Source: Thalassospira xiamenensis M-5 = DSM 17429 (GTDB lineage: Bacteria > Pseudomonadota > Alphaproteobacteria > Rhodospirillales > Thalassospiraceae). Taken from it: 64,000 bases of DNA. This document shows positions 25,001 through 34,917 of this stretch, one piece after another. The stretch is taken from assembly GCF_000300235.2 (NCBI RefSeq), contig NZ_CP004388.1, positions 4,410,001 through 4,474,000 of the forward strand, written 5' to 3'. The translations under genes and the position numbers were made by a program. The notes beneath the pieces were generated by a model. That model did not search any database and was not told where the DNA came from. It saw only the letters and a program-made list of their open reading frames with translations. How positions within the stretch are numbered: position 1 is the stretch's first letter; each line of letters begins with the position of its first letter.

Positions 25001-25327
25001 CTATTTATCGGTGCGGGATGCCTTTTCGGCAATACCGGAAATACCCTGGCGTTCGGCCAGTATGTTCCATACGTCTTCCGGCTTTACCCCTTGATCGGCC
25101 CAAAGCACGGTCAGGTGATAGAGCAGATCGGCACTTTCGGATGCCACTTTTTCCGGGGTTTCGGCAAGGGCCGCGATCACGGTTTCAACGCCTTCTTCGC
25201 CGACTTTCTGGGCGATTTTGGCCGTGCCCTTGGCAAAAAGTCTGGCGGTGTAGCTTGTTTCTGGATCGGCACCCTTGCGGGCGGCAATCACAGTGTAAAG
25301 CTGATCAAGGATATGTTTATCAGTCAT
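25001..25327 (-). CDS. hisE: Phosphoribosyl-ATP diphosphatase
   Basis: 108 residues, second step of histidine synthesis (removes pyrophosphate from PR-ATP). DQLYTVIAARKGADPETSYTARLFAKGTAKIAQKVGEEGVETVIAAL carries the MazG-like metal-binding EExxE motif (GEEGVE), followed by ESADLLYHLTVLWADQG. A monofunctional HisE; hisI is not in the window. The ATG at 25327 comes two bases after the hisF stop with GAGGGG ahead; a GTG at 25333 overlapping that stop is the alternative. Confidence 0.95.
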   Translation of the reverse strand: MTDKHILDQLYTVIAARKGADPETSYTARLFAKGTAKIAQKVGEEGVETVIAALAETPEKVASESADLLYHLTVLWADQGVKPEDVWNILAERQGISGIAEKASRTDK

Positions 25328-25329
25328 AA

Positions 25330-26091
25330 TCACCCCTCGCGGACCGGGATGCCGGCGGCTTTCATGTGGTCCTTGACCTCGCGGATACGATAGGTCCCGA
25401 AATGGAAGATTGATGCAGCCAGAACCGCCGAGGCATGACCTTCGGTCACACCTTCGACCATGTGGTCCAGCGTTCCGACCCCGCCCGATGCAATCACCGG
25501 CACATGGACCGCATCGGCGATGGATCGGGTCAGTGGCAGGTTAAAGCCCGACTTGGTGCCGTCGCGATCCATCGAGGTGACCAGGAGTTCGCCTGCACCA
25601 TATTCGGTCATTTGTTTTGCAAACGAAACAGCGTCAATCCCGGTTGGCTTACGACCGCCATGGGTGAAGATTTCAAACTTTTCCGGGCCGGTTGATTTGG
25701 CATCAATCGAGACCACAATGCATTGTGATCCGAACTTGCGTGCTGCTTCGCGCACGAAATCGGGGTTATTGACCGCGGCCGTATTGATCGAAACCTTGTC
25801 GGCACCTGCCAAAAGCAGTTTGCGAATATCTTCAAGCGAACGCACGCCGCCACCGACTGTGACGGGCATAAAGCATGCCTCGGCGGTGCGGGCAACAACG
25901 TCGAAAATAGTATCGCGATTGTCGCTTGATGCTGTGATATCAAGGAAACAAAGTTCGTCTGCGCCTTCGGCGTCATAGATGCGTGCCTGTTCCACCGGAT
26001 CGCCGGCATCGATCAGGTCGACGAAATTGACCCCTTTGACGACGCGTCCGTCCTTGACGTCGAGACAGGGTATGACACGGGTTTTCAACAT
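25330..26091 (-). CDS. hisF: Imidazole glycerol phosphate synthase, cyclase subunit
   Basis: 253 residues, TIM barrel. With HisH it turns PRFAR into imidazole glycerol phosphate and AICAR. Catalytic Asp residues are in [18 protein letters not shown] (Asp11) and [12 protein letters not shown] (Asp near 130). The second phosphate-binding half is visible as [15 protein letters not shown]. It overlaps or abuts hisE and follows hisA by 25 bases. Confidence 0.98.
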   Translation of the reverse strand: MLKTRVIPCLDVKDGRVVKGVNFVDLIDAGDPVEQARIYDAEGADELCFLDITASSDNRDTIFDVVARTAEACFMPVTVGGGVRSLEDIRKLLLAGADKVSINTAAVNNPDFVREAARKFGSQCIVVSIDAKSTGPEKFEIFTHGGRKPTGIDAVSFAKQMTEYGAGELLVTSMDRDGTKSGFNLPLTRSIADAVHVPVIASGGVGTLDHMVEGVTEGHASAVLAASIFHFGTYRIREVKDHMKAAGIPVREG

Positions 26092-26116
26092 GGTCGGTTA
26101 TCCTGTTTGGGTCCGT

Positions 26117-26845
26117 TCAGGACAATGCCTTGATGGCGTCGGCTAGATCGATACGGCCGTCATAAAGTGCGCGTCCGGAAATCGCGCCGTCAATCCCGGC
26201 ATCGGTATGTTTGGCAACTGCAATCAGATCATCCAGCGATGAAACACCGCCCGATACGATTACCGGGGTCGAAATCGCGCTGGCAAGGGCTACTGTGCTT
26301 TCGATATTCGGGCCGCTCATTGCACCATCGCGGTCAATATCGGTAAAGATGATCGCGGTAACCCCGCAATCCTCGAATTTCTGCGCCAGTTCAAGTGCGG
26401 TGACTTCGGATGTTTCGGCCCAACCTTCAACCGCGACATAGCCATCGCGGGCGTCAATGCCAACCGCAATACGACCCGGCCATTTTGCACAGGCTTCTTT
26501 GACAAAATCCGGATTACGCAGGGCGACAGTGCCAAGGATCACACGGGTGATGCCCTTGTTAAGCCAGTAATCAACCGTTTCCATTGTGCGGATACCGCCG
26601 CCAAGCTGGGTTTTGGCCTTGCCTGCGACTGCGGCAATGATGCTGTCAACCGCGGCTCCATTGACCGGTTCACCGGCAAAAGCACCGTTCAGATCGACGA
26701 TATGGACCCAATGACAGCCGGCAGCGACAAATTCACCAGCCTGTGCACCCGGATCGTTGTTAAATACGGTGGCCTTGTCCATATCACCGCGCAGCAGGCG
26801 AACGCATGCACCATCTTTAAGGTCGATTGCCGGATAGAGATTCAC
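26117..26845 (-). CDS. hisA: Phosphoribosylformimino-AICAR ribotide isomerase
   Basis: 242 residues, TIM barrel, the Amadori isomerase of histidine synthesis. [20 protein letters not shown] carries Asp8, [17 protein letters not shown] carries the second catalytic Asp region, and [15 protein letters not shown] and [13 protein letters not shown] are phosphate-binding loops. The GTG start overlaps the stop of the GNAT gene (GTGA), so translation is coupled. Confidence 0.98.
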   Translation of the reverse strand: MNLYPAIDLKDGACVRLLRGDMDKATVFNNDPGAQAGEFVAAGCHWVHIVDLNGAFAGEPVNGAAVDSIIAAVAGKAKTQLGGGIRTMETVDYWLNKGITRVILGTVALRNPDFVKEACAKWPGRIAVGIDARDGYVAVEGWAETSEVTALELAQKFEDCGVTAIIFTDIDRDGAMSGPNIESTVALASAISTPVIVSGGVSSLDDLIAVAKHTDAGIDGAISGRALYDGRIDLADAIKALS

Positions 26846-27396
26846 TGGTCAGTGTCCTGTATTTTCTTGGTGTAGTAGTAACCTTCGACCATTTTACCGT
26901 TGATCATCGCGTAATAGGGATTGATGCCCCAACGGACATAACCCAGCCCGTTATAAAGTGCGATGGCAGCAGTCTGGGTTTCACGAAGATCAAGTTTCAA
27001 AACCGAATAACCGCGTTCGCGCGCATAAAATTCGATGCTGCGCACGATGGCCTTGCCATTCCCGCGCCCGCGCGCCCACGGTGCCACGAAATGGCCGGTG
27101 ATCTGGGCTGAATGGCGCTGTGCTTCAAGGTTGGACGGCGTTTCAAGCAACTGGGCGGCCCCGGAAATCACGCCGTCAACGCGCGATACAAACAGATGAC
27201 GCCCCGGCATCAGCAAAACGCCGCGCCAGTATTTTTCCATATCCGGACGATCCGGCGGGGTCAGCCAGCCAAAACCTCCGCCTTCGACGATTGCCTGGGT
27301 ACAGGCATCAACGATGTCGGAAAGGTCGCCCGCGCTCAGTTCCGTAACGCGTTCGGCGGTAACACCGGGTTCGATCGTATTGCTGGGTGCGGTCAT
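26842..27396 (-). CDS. GNAT N-acetyltransferase inside the histidine operon
   Basis: 184 residues. The GNAT core is [19 protein letters not shown], then [23 protein letters not shown], the acetyl-CoA motif [31 protein letters not shown] (R-G-R-G-N-G-K) and [35 protein letters not shown]. Its ATG (27396) overlaps the hisH stop as ATGA, and its own stop overlaps the hisA start as GTGA, so it is locked into the his operon on both sides. An in-frame ATG at 27405 is less likely. No histidine-pathway step needs an acetyltransferase, so the link is unexplained. Confidence 0.9.
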   Translation of the reverse strand: MTAPSNTIEPGVTAERVTELSAGDLSDIVDACTQAIVEGGGFGWLTPPDRPDMEKYWRGVLLMPGRHLFVSRVDGVISGAAQLLETPSNLEAQRHSAQITGHFVAPWARGRGNGKAIVRSIEFYARERGYSVLKLDLRETQTAAIALYNGLGYVRWGINPYYAMINGKMVEGYYYTKKIQDTDQ

Positions 27397-28043
27397 GGTT
27401 TCCATCCCAGGAAGTTACCAATGATGGTAAGTCCCGTTTTCTGGCTTTTTTCCGGATGGAACTGGGTACCGATCATGTTGTCGCGCCCGATCATCGCCGT
27501 AAGCGCGCCACCATAATCGACCGATACCAGCCGTTCATCCGGATTTTGAACATGCATGTGATAACTGTGCACGAAATAGGCATGATCGCCATCCGATACA
27601 CCCGACAACACGGAATGCGATTTGCCAGACAGATCAAGGACCAGCTCGTTCCAGCCCATATGCGGGATTTTAAGCGACGGGTCTGCGGGTTCAATTGCAA
27701 CCACTTCGCCCATGATCCAGTCAAGACCCGGGGTGTCGGCAAATTCGCGACCAACCGTCGACATCAACTGCATGCCGACACAAATGCCAAAGAATGGCTT
27801 ACCACCTTTGATGACCTGCTCGTTCAGAACTTCGACCATGCCGGTAACGGCATCAAGGCCGGCACGGCAATCGGCATAGGCACCAACACCGGGCAGGACG
27901 ATATGGCTGGCATTGCGGACCTTTTCCGGATCATCGGTGACAATGATATCGGCGGAAATGCCGGTTTCGCGGGCCGCGCGTTCAAACGCCTTGGCAGCAG
28001 AACGCAGGTTGCCTGAACCGTAATCGATAATCGCAACACTCAT
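27393..28043 (-). CDS. hisH: Imidazole glycerol phosphate synthase, glutaminase subunit
   Basis: 216 residues, class I glutamine amidotransferase that feeds ammonia to HisF. It starts SVAIIDYGSGNLRSAAKAFERAA. The nucleophile Cys is in PFFGICVGMQLM near residue 87, and the His-Glu pair is in GTQFHPEKSQKTG. HVHSYHMHV is the usual intermediate region. Its ATG overlaps the DUF2628 stop and its stop overlaps the GNAT start. Confidence 0.97.
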   Translation of the reverse strand: MSVAIIDYGSGNLRSAAKAFERAARETGISADIIVTDDPEKVRNASHIVLPGVGAYADCRAGLDAVTGMVEVLNEQVIKGGKPFFGICVGMQLMSTVGREFADTPGLDWIMGEVVAIEPADPSLKIPHMGWNELVLDLSGKSHSVLSGVSDGDHAYFVHSYHMHVQNPDERLVSVDYGGALTAMIGRDNMIGTQFHPEKSQKTGLTIIGNFLGWKP

Positions 28044-28480
28044 GGGTAGGGGGTGCTCCCGGATAAGGGGGTGGGCGCAGCATTTTGCAGGGTATCGTGA
28101 ACAGCGCGTCCGCCACGCAGGCGATCAAAGAAACGATGTTCGGCTGCATTTTCGTTGGGGCCTGCGACAATTTCGACAAGCTTCCAGCCACCGGCCGCGA
28201 GCTTTTTGCGCCGCAAGTCATTGGCAATCAGGCCAAAACCGATGCCGGTCGCAAGGGCGAGGGCAAAATCCATTTCCGGACCGCCATCGAATAGATAGAT
28301 CACAAGATTGCAAATCAGCGATACGCCGATCAGACCAAAAAAAGCGGCCCACAAACGATGATAAAGCGCCCAGATGCCGCTAAAAATAAAGGCCCAGAAA
28401 TTAAAGCCTTCGCGGATCAGGATCGCATTTTCCATCGGATCGGCATCGCCGGGATGGGTATGGACTGTGTAAACCTTCAT
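28040..28480 (-). CDS. DUF2628 family membrane protein
   Basis: 146 residues: MKVYTVHTHPGDADPMENAILIREGFNFWAFIFSGIWALYHRLW is the DUF2628 signature (cytosolic lead followed by the FxWxAFxF...W membrane entry). Further hydrophobic segments are AAFFGLIGVSLICNLVIYLF and FALALATGIGFGLIANDLRRKKL. Function unknown. It sits between hisB and hisH, overlapping hisH by four bases; that his-operon position is common in the Rhodospirillales, by my recollection. Confidence 0.88.
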   Translation of the reverse strand: MKVYTVHTHPGDADPMENAILIREGFNFWAFIFSGIWALYHRLWAAFFGLIGVSLICNLVIYLFDGGPEMDFALALATGIGFGLIANDLRRKKLAAGGWKLVEIVAGPNENAAEHRFFDRLRGGRAVHDTLQNAAPTPLSGSTPYP

Positions 28481-28551
28481 CGAAAACCGGCTTCCTGTTC
28501 CGGGTAATGGATCACCCGGTCAATCGGATCAGATCAGGGGCATCTGGCGGG

Positions 28552-29151
28552 TTAAAGCGACCCGCCGAGAACACCCTTGGTCGAGGGAATGGCATCGGAT
28601 TTGCGCGGATCGATTTCGATCGCGGCGCGCAGGGATCGTGCCAGCGCCTTAAAGGCACTTTCGACGATATGATGGTTGTTATCGCCATACAGATTTTCAA
28701 CATGCAGCGTCAGGCCAGCAGCCTGTGCAAAGCCCTGGAACCATTCGCGGAACAGTTCGGTGTCCATATCCCCGACCTTGTCGCGAGTAAACTCGACATT
28801 CCAGATCAGATAAGGACGGTTTGAGCAATCCAGCGCCACACGTGTCAGTGCCTCGTCCATCGGAAGCAAGCAACTGCCGTAACGATTGATGCCCTTTTTA
28901 TCGCCCAGTGCTTGCGAAAACGCCTGACCGATTGCGATGCCTGTATCTTCGGTGGTGTGATGGAAATCGATATGCAGGTCGCCCTTGGCCCGGACTTTAA
29001 GGTCCATCAGGCTGTGGCGTGAAAGCTGTTCGAGCATGTGATCAAGGAAGCCAATCCCAGTCTCGACATCGTATATGCCGGTCCCGTCAAGATTAAGCTC
29101 GACCGTGATCTGTGTTTCGTTGGTATTGCGCTCTACGCGGGCCTTGCGCAT
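28552..29151 (-). CDS. hisB: Imidazoleglycerol-phosphate dehydratase
   Basis: 199 residues, monofunctional dehydratase (no phosphatase domain). [24 protein letters not shown] opening, two metal-binding repeats: [18 protein letters not shown] with [17 protein letters not shown], and later [18 protein letters not shown] segment with [21 protein letters not shown]. The ATG at 29151 has AAAGGAG upstream; the frame is open beyond it without family resemblance. First gene of the operon, 144 bases downstream of adenine deaminase. Confidence 0.97.
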   Translation of the reverse strand: MRKARVERNTNETQITVELNLDGTGIYDVETGIGFLDHMLEQLSRHSLMDLKVRAKGDLHIDFHHTTEDTGIAIGQAFSQALGDKKGINRYGSCLLPMDEALTRVALDCSNRPYLIWNVEFTRDKVGDMDTELFREWFQGFAQAAGLTLHVENLYGDNNHHIVESAFKALARSLRAAIEIDPRKSDAIPSTKGVLGGSL

Positions 29152-29295
29152 GCAAAGCTCCTTTCCTGCAGGTATCAATGCATCTGTTGGGTTGTATTTA
29201 GCAATAACAGCAGCGAAAAGCCAGTTTAACCGGCTAAGTATTGGCCACAAAACGTAACCGGTATTTGTCATTGTTAAACTGTCCGGTTTGATGGC

Positions 29296-31026
29296 TTAGA
29301 CAAAGTCGAACTTGTCGACGTCAAACAGGCCCTTGTCCGTCATTTTCAGGTGCGGGATTACCGGCAAGGCCAGGAAAGCGACCTGCAGGAACGGTTCTGG
29401 CAGGATGCAACCAAGATCCTTGGCGGCAGCGCGCAGCGTGATCAAGTCATTCTCGACCACCTCAAACGGTTCCGTACTCATCAGTCCGGCAACGGGCAAC
29501 GCCAGTTCGGCCGTGATCCTGCCTCCATCTGCAACGGCAAAGCCGCCACCCAGTTCAATCAGGCGATTGACCGCGGCGGCCATGTCGGCGTCATTGGCAC
29601 CAACCACAGTGATATTGTGGCTGTCATGCCCGACCGAAGATGCAATTGCCCCGCGTTTCAAACCAAAACCACGGACGAAACTGCGCCCAATATTGCCGTT
29701 CTTGCCGTGGCGTTCGACAACGGCCACCTTGATCACATCCTTTTCAAGATCGGGTTTAAGGCCGTTATCGCCAATTTCAAGGGTGGCTTCATCCCGGAAG
29801 GTCAGGATCAGGCCCGATTTGACGCGTATCACAGGCGTTTGGTTCTGACCCGGTTTGGGTTCGGCCATGAATGCTTCGGCGGTGACCGGTTTGGCCTTCA
29901 TCGAGGTCAAGCCAATTGGCGCAACGGTTTCGCGGGCATCAAACAGACCGTTGGTGACCAGACGGCCACCGGCAATCACATCGCTGACCGCACAGGTTTC
30001 CAAATCATCAAGTATGGCGATATCGGCCCGCCAGCCTGGCCCGATCAGTCCGCGGTCACGCAAGCCGAAAATGCGGGCCGCTGAATACGATGCTGCGCGA
30101 TAGACATGATGGATCGGGCAATTACGTGCTTTTAAATGACCGATTAATCGGTCAATAAGACTATCAAGGTGACCCTCTTCACCAATATCAAGCGGATTGC
30201 GGTCATCTGTGCATAGCGCAACGAAGCTTGACGTATTTTCATCCAGAATTTCGGCAAGTGCCTCAAGATCCTTTGAAACAGACCCTTCGCGGATCAGGAT
30301 TGCCATGCCCTTGGCAAGCTTTTCGCGCGCTTCGGCGGCTGATGTTGCTTCGTGGTCGGTGCGGATGCCTGCGGCCATATAGCCGTTCAGTGCTGTGCCC
30401 AGAACCAGTGGTGCGTGACCGTCAATGTGACCATCCTGAAAGGCTTCAAGCTTGGCCATGATGCCGGTATTAAGGTTCAGCACACCCGGATAATTCATCA
30501 TTTCGGCCAGTCCGACGACCTTGGGATGGCTTCGGAATTGCAGAAGATCATCGATTTCAAGCTGCGCACCTGATGTTTCAAAACTGGTGGCAGGAACGCA
30601 GGATGACAGATTAACGCGGATATCCATCACCGACCGTTCGGCACAATCCAGAAAGTATTTGATCCCGTCAGATCCCAGCACATTGGCGATTTCATGCGGA
30701 TCACACAGGACCGTCGTCACACCATGCGGCAAAACACAGCGATCAAATTCAAGCGGCGTGACAAGCGAGCTTTCAATATGCAGATGCGTATCGATAAAGC
30801 CCGGGACGGCGAATTTACCGGCACAGTCAATTTCGCGGTCGCCCTCGTATTTGGCATGCGTACCAACAATCCGGTCACCCACAATGGCAATATCGGTTTC
30901 AGTTACCGTGCCGGTAATGACATCAAGCAATCCGATATTGCGCAGGACCAGATCAGCCTTGATCCTGCCCTGACCGGCCAGAATGCATTTGCCAAGATGG
31001 GTTTGCGCAAGGTCAGGATTGCCCAT
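29296..31026 (-). CDS. ade: Adenine deaminase
   Basis: 576 residues, full length for the Ade/AdeC family (amidohydrolase superfamily), which converts adenine to hypoxanthine and ammonia. Metal site motifs: FVDTHLHIESS-like FIDTHLHIESSLVTPLEF near residue 75, TTVLCDPHEIANVLG, DGHIDGHAPLVLG and FVALCTDDRNPLDI. The C-terminal Ade-specific domain has SSVGHDSHNITVVGANDADMAAAVN. I chose the ATG at 31026 with AAGGAAA upstream; the frame continues 31 codons without resemblance. It lies between hslV (divergent) and hisB (same strand). Confidence 0.95.
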   Translation of the reverse strand: MGNPDLAQTHLGKCILAGQGRIKADLVLRNIGLLDVITGTVTETDIAIVGDRIVGTHAKYEGDREIDCAGKFAVPGFIDTHLHIESSLVTPLEFDRCVLPHGVTTVLCDPHEIANVLGSDGIKYFLDCAERSVMDIRVNLSSCVPATSFETSGAQLEIDDLLQFRSHPKVVGLAEMMNYPGVLNLNTGIMAKLEAFQDGHIDGHAPLVLGTALNGYMAAGIRTDHEATSAAEAREKLAKGMAILIREGSVSKDLEALAEILDENTSSFVALCTDDRNPLDIGEEGHLDSLIDRLIGHLKARNCPIHHVYRAASYSAARIFGLRDRGLIGPGWRADIAILDDLETCAVSDVIAGGRLVTNGLFDARETVAPIGLTSMKAKPVTAEAFMAEPKPGQNQTPVIRVKSGLILTFRDEATLEIGDNGLKPDLEKDVIKVAVVERHGKNGNIGRSFVRGFGLKRGAIASSVGHDSHNITVVGANDADMAAAVNRLIELGGGFAVADGGRITAELALPVAGLMSTEPFEVVENDLITLRAAAKDLGCILPEPFLQVAFLALPVIPHLKMTDKGLFDVDKFDFV

Positions 31027-31166
31027 GATTATTTTCCTTCGTTCTTTGAAATTCTTTTGTGGTCTAAGGGTAAAGCATGTGGTGGTGATACGTCCTGAAT
31101 TTTTTCTGTTCCGTCGCATTGAAACAGTGTTTGTGATCCGGGCATGGTGGTTCGCGGGGCTTGGCC

Positions 31167-31194
31167 CTTGACCGGGCGGTTGTGCGTGCTAACT
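31167..31194 (+). promoter_or_regulatory. Possible hslVU promoter
   Basis: CTTGAC (31167-31172), a 16-base spacer and CTAACT (31189-31194) precede the hslV ATG by 40 bases. CTTG in the -35 is a feature of alphaproteobacterial heat-shock (RpoH) promoters, and hslVU is a classic RpoH target. The -10 match is weak, so it is only a candidate. Confidence 0.35.
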
Positions 31195-31233
31195 CTTGAT
31201 CGAACGCATTGGATGAAAATCTAGGGATTATTT

Positions 31234-31794
31234 ATGAGCGAAAAATCGCAGCCGAGCTGGCATGGCACGACGATCCTGTCGGTGCGCAAGGGCAATGAAG
31301 TGGTGGTTGCCGGTGACGGTCAGGTTTCTTTGGGCCAGACCGTGATCAAGGGCAACGCCCGCAAGGTGCGCCGTATCGGCCAGAAAGGCGAGATCATCGT
31401 CGGATTTGCCGGGGCGACGGCGGATGCCTTTACCCTTTTGGAACGTCTTGAAGCCAAGCTGGATCGTCATCCGGGCCAGACCATGCGCGCCTGTGTCGAG
31501 CTGGCCAAGGACTGGCGCACGGATCGCTATCTGCGCAAGCTTGAAGCAATGATGGCCGTGGCCGACAAGGATGTTTCGCTGGTCCTGACCGGGATGGGCG
31601 ATGTTCTTGAACCGGAAGACGGCATTATCGCCATCGGATCTGGCGGTAATTATGCTCTTGCCGCGGCGCGGGCCCTGATTGATCTGGACCTGAGTGCCGA
31701 GGAAATTGCCCGCAAAGCCATGGCGATTGCCGGTGATATCTGTGTTTATACCAATGACAGCGTTACGCTGGAAAAGATCGAGGATGCGAAATAA
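31234..31794 (+). CDS. hslV: ATP-dependent protease subunit HslV (ClpQ)
   Basis: 186 residues, the peptidase subunit of the HslUV protease. The Thr nucleophile is exposed after processing in [26 protein letters not shown], and Lys/Gly residues of the proteasome-beta fold follow ([30 protein letters not shown]). [35 protein letters not shown] is the conserved C-terminal half. hslU follows after 58 bases on the same strand. Confidence 0.98.
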   Translation: MSEKSQPSWHGTTILSVRKGNEVVVAGDGQVSLGQTVIKGNARKVRRIGQKGEIIVGFAGATADAFTLLERLEAKLDRHPGQTMRACVELAKDWRTDRYLRKLEAMMAVADKDVSLVLTGMGDVLEPEDGIIAIGSGGNYALAAARALIDLDLSAEEIARKAMAIAGDICVYTNDSVTLEKIEDAK

Positions 31795-31852
31795 GGGTGC
31801 CGTTTCGGGCCTGACATCGCATTTCCGTCGCAAGAACTAACGGATAAATTTA

Positions 31853-33163
31853 ATGACCCAACATTTCAGCCCGCGCGAGATCGTATCCGAGCTCGATCGC
31901 CATATCATCGGTCAGAAAGATGCCAAGCGGGCGGTCGCCATTGCCTTGCGCAACCGCTGGCGCCGCCAGCAGCTTGACGACACGATGCGTAATGAAGTGC
32001 TACCCAAAAACATTCTGATGATAGGCCCGACCGGTGTTGGCAAAACCGAAATCGCCCGGCGTCTTGCCAAACTGGCAGAGGCCCCGTTCATCAAGATCGA
32101 AGCCACCAAATTTACCGAAGTTGGTTATGTCGGTCGTGATGTTGAACAGATCGTTCGTGACCTTCTGGAAGTGTCGCTGGACTTGACGCGTGAAAGCATG
32201 CGCAAGAAAGTTCGTGCCAAGGCCGAAATGCAGGCCGAGGAACGCATTCTTGATGGTCTGGTTGGTGAAAATGCCTCGGCTGATACCCGTCAGAAATTCC
32301 GCAAGATGCTGCGTGAAGGCGAATTGCAGGACAAGGAAATTGAAATCCCTGTTCAGGAAAACAGTTCGTCTTCGATGCCGACCATCGATATTCCCGGCAT
32401 GCCAGGCGCACAGATGGGGATGCTGAACCTGTCGGATGTGTTCGGCAAGGCCTTCGGCGGCCAGACCAAACCAAAACGCATGACCGTCGAGGAAGCGTTC
32501 GAACGCCTGATAGACGAGGAAGGCGACAAGCTTCTGGATATGGACAAGGTCACCGCAGAGGCCATCGAAAACGTTGAACAGAATGGTATCGTGTTCCTTG
32601 ACGAGATCGATAAGATTACCGCGCGTTCCGAGCGTGGCGGTGATGTATCGCGCGAAGGTGTGCAGCGCGATTTACTGCCGTTGATCGAAGGGACAAGTGT
32701 CTCGACCAAACATGGTACGGTCAAAACCGACCATATCCTGTTTATCTGTTCGGGGGCATTCCATCTTTCAAAGCCATCGGACCTGCTGCCGGAATTGCAG
32801 GGCCGTTTGCCAATCCGGGTCGAGTTGAAAGCCCTGACCGAGGAAGATTTCCGCCGTATTCTGCTGGAACCGGAAGCATCGCTGATCAAGCAGTATGTCG
32901 CACTGCTGAAAACCGAGGATGTTACGCTGGAATTCGCCGACGATGCGGTTGATGAACTTGCCCGTATTTCGGCCAGCGTCAATGAAACGGTGGAAAATAT
33001 CGGCGCACGTCGACTGCATACGGTGTTGGAAAAGCTTTTGGATGACATCAGCTTTACCGCAACTGACCGCGGCGGTGAAACGATCAAGATTGATGCGAAT
33101 TACGTCCGCGAGCAGGTCGATGGCCTTGCCAAGGATGCGGATCTTTCGAAATTCATTCTCTGA
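31853..33163 (+). CDS. hslU: HslUV ATPase subunit HslU (ClpY)
   Basis: 436 residues, the AAA+ unfoldase of Hsl[39 protein letters not shown] opening, Walker [16 protein letters not shown] near residue 60, the pore loop [18 protein letters not shown], the intermediate (I) domain at about 110-240, Walker [12 protein letters not shown] and the C-terminal sensor region [20 protein letters not shown]. The very C-terminus, DADLSKFIL, docks into HslV. A strong terminator follows. Confidence 0.98.
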   Translation: MTQHFSPREIVSELDRHIIGQKDAKRAVAIALRNRWRRQQLDDTMRNEVLPKNILMIGPTGVGKTEIARRLAKLAEAPFIKIEATKFTEVGYVGRDVEQIVRDLLEVSLDLTRESMRKKVRAKAEMQAEERILDGLVGENASADTRQKFRKMLREGELQDKEIEIPVQENSSSSMPTIDIPGMPGAQMGMLNLSDVFGKAFGGQTKPKRMTVEEAFERLIDEEGDKLLDMDKVTAEAIENVEQNGIVFLDEIDKITARSERGGDVSREGVQRDLLPLIEGTSVSTKHGTVKTDHILFICSGAFHLSKPSDLLPELQGRLPIRVELKALTEEDFRRILLEPEASLIKQYVALLKTEDVTLEFADDAVDELARISASVNETVENIGARRLHTVLEKLLDDISFTATDRGGETIKIDANYVREQVDGLAKDADLSKFIL

Positions 33164-33184
33164 TCCGCGACAATCATGGAATGC

Positions 33185-33216
33185 AAAGACCGGCATATCG
33201 TTGCCGGTCTTTTTTG
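33185..33216 (+). terminator. Terminator after hslU
   Basis: AAAGACCGGCA (33185-33195) pairs with TGCCGGTCTTT (33202-33212) around TATCGT, followed by more T. It also faces the minus-strand kinase gene ending at 33263. Confidence 0.92.
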
Positions 33217-33262
33217 TTTCATATGAAATATTCTGAATTTTCCGATGCCTTTGGGGCTAAAA

Positions 33263-34711
33263 TCAGGCCCGATGCAAGGTTCGGATATTATCGCTGGCCT
33301 TGGCGGGCAGATAGACGGTGAATACCGAACCAACCCCCTGTTCGCTGTCGATGATCATGGTGCCGCGGTGGCGTTGCACCAGATGTTTGACGATGGCAAG
33401 ACCAAGACCGGTGCCACCAACGGCACGCGACCGTGCCGTATCGACCCTGTAAAACCGTTCAGTCAGGCGTGGCAGATGTTCGCGTGCGATTCCGTCGGAA
33501 TGATCCCGGACGGCGACGGCCAGAACACGGTCATGCCGGTAACGGGCCAATGCACCCGGGGTGTTTTTGGCCAGTGTGATCGATACATCAATACTGGTTT
33601 TGGGATGTCCGTATTTGATGGCGTTTTCGACCAGATTGACAAAAACCTGGGTCATTTCCTTTTCCTCGCCAACAATTTCGGTGTTGTCGAGGTCGCAGGA
33701 AATCTTGATTTCCATGCCTTTGGCTTCGGCCTTCATCGCCAATGTCTGGGCGACTTTGTCGATGATCTTGCCGATATCGCAATCATCAGATGGCGGTGTA
33801 TGTTCGTTCAGCTCGATCCGTGCAAGTGACAGCAAATCTTCGATCAGGTGCTGCATACGCTGGCCCTGATCACGCATGACCGGCAGGAACTGGTGCAACG
33901 CATCGGGATCGTCCTTTGCCGGGCCTTCAAGCGTTTCGATAAAGCCCAGCAACACCGAAAGCGGGGTGCGTAGTTCATGCCCGGCATCGGTCGCGAAATC
34001 GGCGCGCATCTGTTCAAGTTTGCGAAGCTCTGTCAGGTCCGAGAAGGACAGAACAAAGTTCCGGTCCCCGGTTGCGGCTGGCAGGCGCGCGGTCAGAACA
34101 TCGAAATGACGATGGGCGTCGCTTGCCAGAACGAATTCGGCATGTTTCATCTGTTCGCGTTCGCCCGCGACATCATCAAAGGCATCAAGCAGGATCGGAT
34201 CGCGGATATATCGTGTCAGATCGCGACCGGTTTCCAGATTGTGGAACAGGCCGCGTGCGGCCTGGTTAAAACCGGTCACAACGCGTTGCCGGTTGACCAT
34301 CACAACCGGGTTCGGCAGGTGATCAAGGATTTCGGCATCGGTGCTGGTCTGGGCTTCAAGATGGGCGATGCGTTCGCGAAATGCGTTGGTGATCTGGGTA
34401 TAAAGGGACGACAGCTCGGACGCCGCACCGAAAAAAAGATGCTGTGGCGGGGTGCCGCGGAACTTGTCACGCAATGCGGTGGCGTAACGCGCAACACGGC
34501 GCAGATCATCGAAATAGATACGTAAAACCCCGGCGACACCGACCCACGCCAAGACCGCACACAGAATCGCTGTGCCCCAGCCAAGCAATTCCATCGATGC
34601 CAGTACGATAAAGATCGCAGCATTCGGGAATGCAACCGCAAATGCGGTCATTAACAACTGGCGAAAGCCCAACGGATGCTCCTGATGTCGGGTACCCCAG
34701 AGGGTACGCAT
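33263..34711 (-). CDS. PhoR-like sensor histidine kinase
   Basis: About 482 residues. Two N-terminal membrane segments (AVAFPNAAIFIVLASMELLGW, TAILCAVLAWVGVAGVLRIYF), a linker, a PAS domain (AEILDHLPNPVVMVNRQRVVTGFNQAARGLF), then the HisKA H-box FATDAGHELRTPLSVLLGFIETLEGPAKDD near residue 250 and HATPase motifs VNLVENAIKYG, HLPRLTERFYRVD and GGTGLGLAIVKHLVQRH. The H-box and GFIETL segment match PhoR of the phosphate regulon. No phoB, pst or phoU gene is adjacent here, so the phosphate role is by family likeness only. Start taken as ATG 34711; TTG 34723 is possible. Confidence 0.88.
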   Translation of the reverse strand: MRTLWGTRHQEHPLGFRQLLMTAFAVAFPNAAIFIVLASMELLGWGTAILCAVLAWVGVAGVLRIYFDDLRRVARYATALRDKFRGTPPQHLFFGAASELSSLYTQITNAFRERIAHLEAQTSTDAEILDHLPNPVVMVNRQRVVTGFNQAARGLFHNLETGRDLTRYIRDPILLDAFDDVAGEREQMKHAEFVLASDAHRHFDVLTARLPAATGDRNFVLSFSDLTELRKLEQMRADFATDAGHELRTPLSVLLGFIETLEGPAKDDPDALHQFLPVMRDQGQRMQHLIEDLLSLARIELNEHTPPSDDCDIGKIIDKVAQTLAMKAEAKGMEIKISCDLDNTEIVGEEKEMTQVFVNLVENAIKYGHPKTSIDVSITLAKNTPGALARYRHDRVLAVAVRDHSDGIAREHLPRLTERFYRVDTARSRAVGGTGLGLAIVKHLVQRHRGTMIIDSEQGVGSVFTVYLPAKASDNIRTLHRA

Positions 34712-34917
34712 TAACGCATGCAAAAAATTTCGACTAAAATGATTATGCGCCGGTAAAGATCAAATAAAAGTTAGATGACAGTTTTCAAGTATTGGAAAAG
34801 CTTGAAAAAATACGTCGTCTGAACCCTGATCATACAGGTGTATAATCCGATTTTGCCAAAAAATCTGCGAATGCGCCAGCACGGCCATCCCGCGTCGGTT
34901 TCGACTTCAGATAGAAA

